Source of the DNA: Drosophila pseudoobscura
Taxonomy: Eukaryota; Arthropoda; Insecta; Diptera; Drosophilidae
Assembly: GCF_009870125.1 (NCBI RefSeq)
Contig: NC_046680.1
Span: forward strand, 5,146,001-5,210,000
DNA: 64,000 nucleotides
Reading direction: 5' to 3'
Shown: one piece after another, positions 1 through 10,000 of the stretch
Position numbering within the stretch: position 1 is the stretch's first letter
Layout of the letters: each line of letters starts with the position of its first letter
Notes under the pieces: model-generated
What the model was told of the DNA's origin: nothing
The model's database searches: none
Seen by the model: the letters and a program-made list of their open reading frames with translations, nothing else
Translations under genes and position numbers: made by a program

Positions 1-912
1 GCCTGAATTCGGTTTAAGGAAGCTTTCGCTTCTCTAATTTCAATTAAATTCAATTGCAGCCCCTCGGAGACGTTGTACGTGACTCTGAGCCATAAACCCT
101 GACCCTGGATAACCCACCTCAAGATATCACGAAACTTTTCAGAGACAAACCAAAAGAAAACAGCGAAAGTGGATGGAAAGTGATGCATATTTCATTAAGG
201 TCAATGCTGATGGCAAGGGGCATGCGCAGAATCGGAAGCACAGCTGCGAGGTGCAACAAGTGGAGCGCCTCTTAGTGGGAGGGGGGAGGTGAGTGGATGA
301 CCTCAAGAGAGTGGAGACAAAGCCCGTCGTCTATTGACCCAAAAACGTGCGTTCATTCATAAATAAATGTGCGAGCGAGATGGATGCAATCCACACACAC
401 ACAACGATACGCGCGGAGGGGTAATTGTTTGGGAAATTTCGTGTGGATCGCAAGCATGCGCAGAAGCTTTTATGTGTGGATTGCGGTTCCAGCTGATTGT
501 GGATATTGTAGAGTGGGAAAGAGGGTGGGAGCTTCTCTGTGGGTGGGGTGGGGTGGGGTGTGTGAGAGTGGGGAAAGAACGTACTCACTCTCTTCTGATT
601 TTACTTTTATCTGTATCGTCTGTGTGGGTGCAAGGCATATTGAATAGCGGGAAAGTAAGCCCAGGAACATATACAAACAGAACAGAACAACCGCCCCACC
701 TTCAATAGAATATACCCTGTGTGTGGGTGTGTTTGTGTGCGTTTGTTTGTTTTGTTTTGTGTGTGCTTTTATTTGTTTTACTCTGCGCGCTCGCATTTTT
801 ATGAATGAACACAGAACACACCTCCCACTATGTCTGTCCGGGGTTAAAGTTCACACATTCTCATGCATAATAAATGTCACGTTTCTGGGGAGATGGAGGG
901 TATGTGCTTAAC
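1..912. other. Dscam1 intron left of exon 6 variant 34
   Basis: No exon 6 variant and no exon 7 is visible here. The first 13 bases (GCCTGAATTCGG) resemble a selector, so another variant may lie just outside the window. The stretch holds CA/GT-rich tracts and an inverted repeat (347-378 against 787-812). Confidence 0.6.
347..812. repeat. Imperfect inverted repeat in Dscam1 intron
   Basis: GTTCATTCATAAATAAATG followed by TGCGAGCG (about 351-376) is mirrored by CGCTCGCATTTTTATGAATG and AAC (788-810). AC-rich sequence next to the left arm (391-406) faces GT-rich sequence next to the right arm (718-770), so the pairing may extend. The loop is about 410 nt. Confidence 0.6.
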
Positions 913-1036
913 CTGCTTATAGGCACCGGATATGCCTGGGCGGGACATAGCAAAACAATATCTCGGCCGCAATGTCGCTCGATGCCGGACCATTTGGTGT
1001 CCACCGAAAGAGTGGGACCCTTGGCCGAAATGGGTT
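913..1036 (-). CDS. Dscam1: Dscam1 exon 6 variant 34 (last in window)
   Basis: 124 nt. Starts EPISAKGPTLSVDTKW, ends CPAQAYPVPISR. Acceptor TTCCGTAG, donor AGCAG/GTTAAG. No further variant appears in the 912 nt to its left. Confidence 0.93.
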
Positions 1037-4000
1037 CTACGGAAGAGTATTGGAGTGAGAGTATATAGAAGGACTATGCCCAAGAGATTGCCTGAATGCT
1101 GACGTAGGCGACTGTATTGCTAACCTGAAAGCGGGCACGGGGTATGCCTGAGCGGGACAGAAGAGCGCCAGGTCGGTGGACAGCATCCGCTCGATCCACG
1201 ACCGCTTGATGTCATTCGACAGCAGAGTGGGAGCCTTGCCCCCAACGGGGTCTACAATAGGAATAGAGGAATGACATCTGCCAGAATGTTGGCTTTCGGC
1301 TTACCGAAAACTTGGTGCCGGGTATCCTTGGGCAGGACACAGCAACGATATCGACTGGCCTTCGAGCAGCTCGAGAGGTTTCTGAACCAGAGCTGGGGTT
1401 CGGGGTGCACTGCTCGAAATGGGTTCTATAAAAGGTAGTTCGGAACAAAGTCAAGGTTTATAGTAGTACTCAACCCCCAGCCTGATGTTGGTCTAGGGAT
1501 GGGATATCAACCGACCTAAAACTGGGCGCCGGATAGCCCTGGGCCGGACAGAGGATGGCGGTGGGTTTGGTCGATTCCACCACATTCGGTTTGTAGGTCA
1601 GAGCGTTGATCTTGGGCGGACTGCTGCTAATGGGCTCTGGAAAAGGCGGAAGTACTTCTAGAATACCCGAAACCCAAGGAAATCCCCACTGCCGGAATGT
1701 TGTACCTGAAACTGGGTGCCGGATAGCCCTGGGCGGGGCACAAGATCGAGAGACTGCTGTGACCAGGCACAACCAGAGGACGCGACTGCAGCGGCGGCAC
1801 TTTAGGAGCTGTGCTCGAGACGGGCTCTGGAAAGGTTTCAACTTCACTTAGAACTAACTCTAGTCTATGGACCTGGATCTCTGAGTACTGCCTGAACGAG
1901 TTCGTCTTTACCTAAAGAACGGCACCGGATAGCCCTGGGCAGGACACAGCACAGCCATCGTGGAGGAACTGCTATAGGTTTTCATATCGAATTTTGCCAG
2001 TGAAACCACTTTGGGCACTGTACTGCTAATGGGTTCTATTTGGAAGATAACAATGACCAGGTTAGAAGCAGAAAAGGGGTCGTTGAAGGACCTGCCTGAA
2101 TGCTGGTACTGGATATCCCTGCGCCGGACACATTATGGCTACGATTCCCCCAAGACGAACATATTCGATATTCGTTTTTTGTATCAGCGCCACTCGGGGA
2201 GCAGCTCCACTAATGGGCTCTGGAAAGATAATTGATCAAGTGAGTAAAACCCCATCGAGAACGCAGACTGCCTGAATGCCTGGGGACTGTGCTGGGGAGG
2301 AATCACCTGAAATATGGCACCGGATAGGCCTGGGCAGGACAGAGTAAGGTAATGCTGCCCGAAAGAGGAATATCCACGTTCCTGGTCTTATCGCCGGAGG
2401 TGAGGCGGGGACCCACACTGCCAACGGGCTCTACAAAGTGGTTAAGGAGAAATGCGTTAAGGAGTCCGCTTAAACCGCTTAACCGATTGAAAACTGCCCA
2501 AAGCGTGGGATTACCTAAAGAACGGCACTGGATATGCCTGACCGGGACAGAAGAGCGTAAAAGTTGCAGCCAGGCGAGCTTCGGCATTCTTCAAACGATT
2601 CTCAACACTGATTTTGGGCGCCACACTGCCCACGGGCTCTGTACAGAAGATAGTGGACCGCTTGAGATATATATATTACCAGAAGAAACTGCCTGAATGG
2701 GTGGGGTTTTACCTAAAGAACGGCACTGGATACGCCTGAGCTGGACAAAAGAGGGTGAAAGTTTCGTTCGACTGCGCCCCCGCATCCTTGAGGCGTTCAC
2801 CAACACTGATTTTGGGTCCTACACTGCCCACAGGCTCTGGAACGAATGAGAATTTTACCTGAATGCTGGCACAGGATACGATTGGGCTGGACAAAAGATG
2901 CACAGGTCTCCGTGCAGACGCACCTCTGCATCCTTGCGACGCTCCCCCACACTAATCTTTGGCGGCACACTGCCCACGGGCTCTACAACGAACCAAGGAA
3001 CCAACAAACCAAGTTCGAATGACAGATACCACAACAACTAACCCTTGAAAACTGCCAAAGTTGGTCGAGAACAATGGAAACTACCATCTGTCTAAGCCGC
3101 CTTCTTCCACTCAACTAACTTTTCCGAAGGAGGAAGGGGCATTTGCGTGACATGAATGGGTTAAATCGGGCGACAGCTCTGAGCCGATAGCTAATTGGTA
3201 TTTTTGAAGTCAATGAGGCCTGTGGAGGGGGCTGGAAAGCTCTTAATTGGAAAACTTTGGACAAGCCTCCAGCTGCCGCTCACCTGTAGAAGGGCACGGG
3301 GTAGGCCTGGGCGGGACAGAAGATGGCTATTGTCCGTGAGAGCCTGATGCTGTCGTGGCTAAAGCCATCCTTCTTATTGACACGCGGTGCCACGCTGCCC
3401 ACGGGCTCTGCAAAGATTCGAGACTTCGAAGATCAGCCCACTCGGAGGGGGAGGGACAACAACTGCCAGACAATTTGGAAGGGACTGGGATGGGCAGCTC
3501 GACAATGACCCACCTATAGAAGGGCACGGGAAAGGACTGGGCCGGACAGCGGAGAGCCACAATCCCATGGACAGCAATGCGATCGTGACTGAACTCGTCG
3601 TTCTTGTTGACCTTGGGGGCCACACTGCCCACGGGCTCTGCAAAGAGAATGGTTTCCTACTGAGCGAAGCCTCAAGATGCAGATGGGAACCACCTCTAGG
3701 GCACTCGACTTTACCTATAGGCAGGCACTGGATACGACTGCGCTGGACACTGGATGGCTATGGTCAGGGCTATCTTGATCCGGTCATGATTGAACTCGTC
3801 CTTACGATTCACCCTGGGAGCCACAATTCCAATGGGTTCTAAAAGAAGGGTTGCACTTGGATCTCAGTCCTGCCTGAACGGCGATTTACCTATATGCTGG
3901 CATGGGATACGATTGTGCTGGACACAACAGGGCCAACGATCGATTCGAATTGGCCCAAAAAATGCCCACTTTATCTTTGATCTCTACTTTGGGCGCCACA

Positions 4001-7000
4001 CTCCCCACGGGCTCTGCAACAGATAGAGAGAGAGCGAGATTTTACATATCTAAGTATCCCTGGGAAAACAGGCTGCCTGTTCTGGTGGATGGAACTCGAA
4101 ACAACAATGGATTCACCTAAATGCTGGCTTTGGATAGCCCTGCGCCTTGCAGAACAAATTCAAAGACTGATTCGAGTGTCTGATGGTGAAATCCATCTTG
4201 TCATGCATGTCCACCATTGGGGCCACAGAGCCAATGGGTTCTGCAAAAGATTTTGGTGATTGGGGTAGAGGATGCACGGAAGGTCGAAAACTGCCTGAGA
4301 GTGGGGGCGGCCCTACCTATTGGAAGGCACGGGATACGACTGCGCTGGACAGAGTAGGCTCAGGGCCTGGCTCTGGGGCTTGTCCAGCCACGTGATGCGG
4401 TCCTTGACATCCACCTTGGGGGCTACACTGCCCACGGGCTCTGCAGAGAGCCCATTTCCGTTCAGAGGTATTCTGAGGCAACTACCAATTGAAAACTGCC
4501 TGAGAGAGGGAGAAGGATCTCAGAGCTTACCTCTGAGCAGGCACTGGGTAGGACTGGGCCGGACAGAGCAGGCTGAGGGAGCTGCCACGAGGCTTATCGA
4601 CCCATTTGATGCGATCATTTGCATCCACCTTGGGAGCCACACTGCCCACGGGCTCTGCAAAGATTAAAAAAAAGTCTCTTCTCTTAGTCCTAGACTTTGT
4701 CCTAAAGTCCTTAAGCTACCAAAATGTTGGGAGGGACACTCACCGAAAGGCAGGGACTGGGTAGGACTGCGCGGGACAAACAATGGCCAGGCTATGATCC
4801 AGTGCCACACGGGCATAGTTGATCTCATCTTTGATGTCCACCTTGGGGGCCACACTCCCGACGGGCTCTACAGAAAGGTAGAGGAGGGTTCGGTCCTTAG
4901 AAGGGAACAAATTTGAACCTAAATGTTGGGATTACCTAAATGCCGGCATGGGAAACGACTGGGCTGGGCATATGAGTGCCTTGGAGGCCCCCAAACGAGT
5001 CCTGGCAAACGTGAACTCATCGCGAGTGTCCACTTTGGGCGCCACAGAGCCCACGGGTTCTGGTTTTAGGAATGGAATTGGGAATATTATGACAGGTCGA
5101 ATCATAACTGAATGTTGGTCAAGGGATTCGACTGGATTCGTTGGACTAACCTAACTATCGGCACAGGATAGGCCTGGCCAGGACATTGCATGGAGTAATC
5201 CTCGGCCGATTTCACCTGCAGCACCTGGAACTTGTCGTGCAGACTCGTGATCTTGGGCGGAACAGATCCAATGGGTTCTGGGGGGAGTTATACGTCATCT
5301 TGTGGGAGGTTCTACTTTTAAAAAGGAGGCCTTAAATGCTGGAATAGAGCAACACGACAATCACCTAACAATCGGCACGGGAAAGGCCTGGCCGGGGCAC
5401 TGCATGGCAAAGTCTCCTCCCAATCGGACTTGCATTAACTGGAACTTGTCGTTGATGTTGTTGATCCTGGGTGGCACAGAGCCTATGGGTTCTGCAAGGG
5501 TGAAGGAGAGGGAGGGAGCCGCCTGAATGTGGAGAGCATTACCTATTGATGGGCACGGGAAAGGCCTGTCCGGGGCACTGCATGGCATACACCCGGCCAA
5601 GGGGCACCTCCATGGTGCGTACCCTCTCGAGCAGATTCAGTTTTGGGGGCACAGAGGCCACTGGCTCTAGGGAGAGCAATGATAGGATCAATGCTGGACA
5701 ATCTAGCGACTACGAAAACTGCCCAAATGCTGGGATGATTGAGGAAAACCGACCTGTAGACGGGTATCGGATACGACTGGGCTGGACACTTGAGGCTCAG
5801 ACTCTTGCCCACATATCCCCGGGCATTGGCCACCTCGTCGTCAATGCTGACTTTGGGCGGAACACTGCCAATGGGCTCTGGAAAGAGAACCGAACCCCCG
5901 AGGGAAGGTAAGTCAAAGAAAGAGAGCTCCAATCAGAACTGCCTGAACTGGGGAAGGGGCACTAATAGAATAATCACATAGTGCACCCCGTAAATTGGAA
6001 AATTGTAAAGTCGCGCACCTGTGGGCGGGCATCGGATATGACTGGGCCGGGCAGAGCAGGGCCAGGCCGACTCCTTGGGCCATTTCGCGTGTCTGGAGCT
6101 TGTCCTGAATGTTTATTTTTGGCTTAACCGAGCCAACAGGCTCTGCAAACAAAGACACACAAGGAAGGATAGGATGCATTCCTCCGAAGAGAAACCGAAA
6201 ACCCACCTGAAGACGGGCATAGGATACGACTGTGCCAGGCAGAGCATGGCATAGCCGCTCGACAGCTCCACGTCTAGGAACTGATGCTTGTTCTGGGCAT
6301 TCACCTTGGGCCGGACACTGCCCACGGGCTCTAAAATTCACCAAAGGAGAGTTTCTTACTTGAATACTGGCATGGGGTACGACTGCACGGGACACTGAAT
6401 GTTGAAACTGCTGCCGCTTTGGACCTGCATCATTCGGAAGCGCTCGAGAAAGTTCAGCTTGGGTGCCACACTGCCAACGGGCTCTGGAAAGGGGGTTTCG
6501 AAACGCTCAAGAGAGACTCTTCCTCCCGCAACAGAAATCAACAGAAAACTCCTGGCGAATGTTGGGCTGGGGTGGGGGTTTACCTATAGAGCGGCTGCGG
6601 ATAGGCCTGGCCAGGACACAGGAAACTTAGGCTAAACGAACTTCTGACCTTCACATGCTTCAGATCATCGGCATTGGTGATCTTGGGACTGACACTGCCA
6701 ATGGGCTCTGCAAGAGAGAAGAAGAGGGTGTCCCATGTCTTTTCCCTTTTACATGGTTGTAGTCTTCGCCTGAACTGATCTTGGGACTGACACTGCCCAC
6801 GGGCTCTGGACAACAGGAACCAGGGAAAGGGTAGCACTGCCTGAGTTGGGAATTATGGGATTACCTATAGACAGGCACGGGATAGGCCTGAGCTGGACAC
6901 ATAAGGGTGACACTCGCCTCTCGGGCAACCCTTACCGTACGCGAATCATCGCCGGAGGTTAACCTGGGACCAACGCTGCCAACGGGTTCTTGAAAAGGTA

Positions 7001-10000
7001 GTAGTATCTATGAGAAAGTGCTGGATGCCCTGCCTGCTGTTGGGAGGGGGGACTGTACTTGTATTACCTAAAAAATGGCACTGGATAGGCCTGTGCCGGG
7101 CACATGAGTGTGACGCTCCCCGTCATTGGGACACGAAGGAGTGTTATGTGCTCCTGATTCCCATTGCCGCTCAACTGGGGACTGACGCTGCCAACGGGCT
7201 CTAAATATTCGAATATTGGAGTTAAATGGAGTCCTGGCTGGGATGCCTAGTGCCTCGAATGTTGGGTTTGGGGGGATTTACCTAAAGAAGGGAACCGGAT
7301 AGGCCTGGGCGGGGCACATAAGCGTGGCACTGTGACCCGCTGAGACCTTGGGTATCTTTATGGCATCATCGCCAGCCGTCACCTTGGGGCTCACACTGCC
7401 AACAGGCTCTTGATTGGGGAAGGAATGCATGGAAAGTCAGTGGGATTGTCTATCTCTGGACTGCCCGGATGTTGGGTTCGGGGGATTTACCTAAAGAAGG
7501 GCACCGGATAGGCCTGGGCGGGGCAGAGCAGGGTCGCGCCTGCCGTCCGATGAACGCGGAGAATGCGCGACTCATCGCCGCTAGTGAGGCGAGGCCCCAC
7601 ACTGCCGACGGGCTCTGCGAAGAAGGATGCAGATCGTATAGGAATTCTCAGAGGATTCTCCAAGTGAATGGCACCTTTAGTTGGGATAGGAGGAGGTCTT
7701 ACCTAAACACTGGCACTGGATAGGACTGGGCTGGACAGAGCAGGGTCAGGGCATGTCCAGCGGCAAACTGAACCACCTTGATGTCGTTGCCCGAGAGAAG
7801 TCTGGGACCGACACTGGCGATCGGTTCTTCAACGAAAGAACATAACGAATATAGGGCTCATCAAATAGGGAAGGGATCTTTAACTGGAAACTGGCCAAAG
7901 TTGGGTGGGACGGGACGTGACATTCACCTAAAGAACGGAGCTGGATAGGCCTGGGCGGGACAGAGCAGGGTCTGATTGCTGCCAGCATCTCCCGTGAAGC
8001 TGCTGCTGGTCAGAGTATTGGGAAACTTGGGCGAAACCCTGCCAACTGGTTCTGTGAATGAATCGAGATCAGAATCAGAATTAAAAATCCAAGAAAATCG
8101 ATAGATCGATAGATCAATAGAGCTGCAGCTGAAAGAGTGGCACTTACCTTGGGCGCAGTTTGAATGGAGGATGCGAATTGAAGGTTGCCTTTTGGCAAGG
8201 ACTTTGACTCGGGCTTAGACTGGGATTACTCTGGAGCGGACCAACCCTAGCACTAATCAAAACTGGGCTTTGTTTCAAGCCTCTTATCGCATCGTTGTCG
8301 AGTACCCTATCCCAACATTCAGGCAGTTTTCAATTTGGACTTAGGCTACGAGCAACAACAAGTCTTTGCCGAGGTCAAAACTGGACCAATTATCTTTTAA
8401 CTTTTCAAATTATACATTTTTACATTCAAATGTTCAAAGAGAGAAAGAGAGAGAGAGAACTTTTTATGTGCAAAGAAAGAGATTTTAAGCGAAAAATCGT
8501 TTTGATTGCATTTCATTGGCTTCCAAGACTTGTTGTTTATTAAAAATTAATATCTAAAGAAATCACAGAGGATATAGTGCTATATAGTGCATACATATCA
8601 TATACTCAGATTGTAGCTATGAAACGATAGACATTATATCCTCTTTAATTCCGAAACAGTACCAAGAAGAATCCGTGCTTACTTCTCGATTTCTTCTTGG
8701 CTTCAAGCTTAACAAATGTTTGGAATACTTTTTAGCTTTGGAAAGAATTTAGAAATAATCAAATCTGTGTTCAGTAAGCATTTAGCGCATTCCAAATAAA
8801 TGTTGTACAAACAAACCTTAATTGACAGGATATTCAATTTCTGGTTTTGTTTTTGCAGGAAGTAATCTTTATGGAATATATTTGAGAAAAATCGATTAAA
8901 AATCCACAAAGTGCAGACCGACTTTGGAATAATTACGTTAAATATTATTCTATAAAGTTTACTTGTGCGACACGAAAAACTTCAGTTATCATAGACATAG
9001 AACTTTGTAATTTGATAGTAATCGAATTCTTAATTTCGATTTCGATATCAGTTATTAGTTGTGAAAAGTTTTAATTTTGATTATTATCTATAAAACTTAA
9101 CTTACTAATTTTAACTTTCAACTTTTATAATTAGAATTACAGTTCTAGAAATTGGAAATTTCATTTTTTTAATTCATATAAAATTGACTTTTTGAAGCTA
9201 TCGATAAGTATCGATTTATCATTAATGGTCATTTTTACTTTCTGCGAGACAAAAATAAAGTTGTAGGACTGGATGAGTATGAAGATCACTTCCTCACACT
9301 TAGAATTTGCTATATACCGCAATAATTTGCAATAACTAAAAAACCGATTTGAACCGACCTTCCACAGGATTTTTGAAATCGTGTCGATAGAGTTGATTTT
9401 CCTGCAGATATAGCGACACGCACACTTGAAGTTGAAATCCTAGTACGGGGAAGTGATCTACTCTTCCAGACGCTAAGTTTGTCTCATTTTATTGATTACG
9501 GTTATCATATGAATGATAATTGAACATGATCGATTACAGATAACTGAAGCTTTTCACTCTTAAGCAAAGAAATTGAATAAAATTGGCGCACAGGAGCGAC
9601 TTACCTGTGATGACCAGGCGACCCTTGGTGGCACTCAGTCGTGTCTCTCCAGTCAGACGATGCTTGGTGCGGCACTGGTAGCTCTTGTAGCCATCCTCGG
9701 GTCCCACTTCGCGGATATGCAGTTCTCCAGAGGGCAGTACCAGATATTTGCCATCTGATCGGGGTGGAATTCAGTGAGAGAGATAGAGAAGGGTAGATGG
9801 AATGGAAATGTTAGTGGATGACTGTCAAAGAGACTGGCTAACGAAAACAATCTACTTTTACAGCGGAAGAAACTCAATTAAGATGCTGGGAACTTAATTG
9901 AATTTATTCAACAAGAAAGCCACATGCATGCTTTATAAATATTCATTCCTCGTGTTTTTGCGTTACTTTAATTTGTTCTTAATTTGTGCAAGTCTTCTGG

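Larger units (their letters stand above)
1087..7908 (-). promoter_or_regulatory. Dscam1: Exon 6 selector sequences (about 32 copies)
   Basis: A degenerate motif, plus strand GAAAACTGCCTGAATGTTGGG, sits to the right (transcript upstream) of most exon 6 variants. Copies: 1087-1103, 1278-1293, 1478-1493, 1686-1702, 1885-1903, 2090-2106, 2265-2284, 2489-2509, 2686-2706, 2855-2870, 3047-3066, 3458-3480, 3865-3883, 4063-4085, 4284-4306, 4491-4512, 4715-4735, 4914-4930, 5103-5120, 5330-5345, 5516-5532, 5714-5734, 5934-5953, 6357-6375, 6544-6566, 6768-6786, 6831-6850, 7028-7047, 7249-7266, 7458-7476, 7666-7685, 7886-7908. Each is complementary to the docking site. Exons at 3514, 6019 and 7928 lack an obvious copy. 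Confidence 0.88.

Noticed and set aside
1470..1847. 125-codon minus-strand frame
   Set aside because: It runs through two exon 6 variants and the spacer; only the exon parts are coding.
900..8051. Regular 210 nt repeats with short conserved blocks, superficially like a CRISPR or satellite array
   Set aside because: The blocks are the conserved ends of Dscam1 exon 6 variants and their selectors; they translate and splice in phase.
8010..8198. Minus-strand frame ending at the strong donor at 8146, as a possible extra exon 6
   Set aside because: It lacks the EPVGSV start, the cysteine and CPAQ.YP.P; it is reported only as a lone donor.
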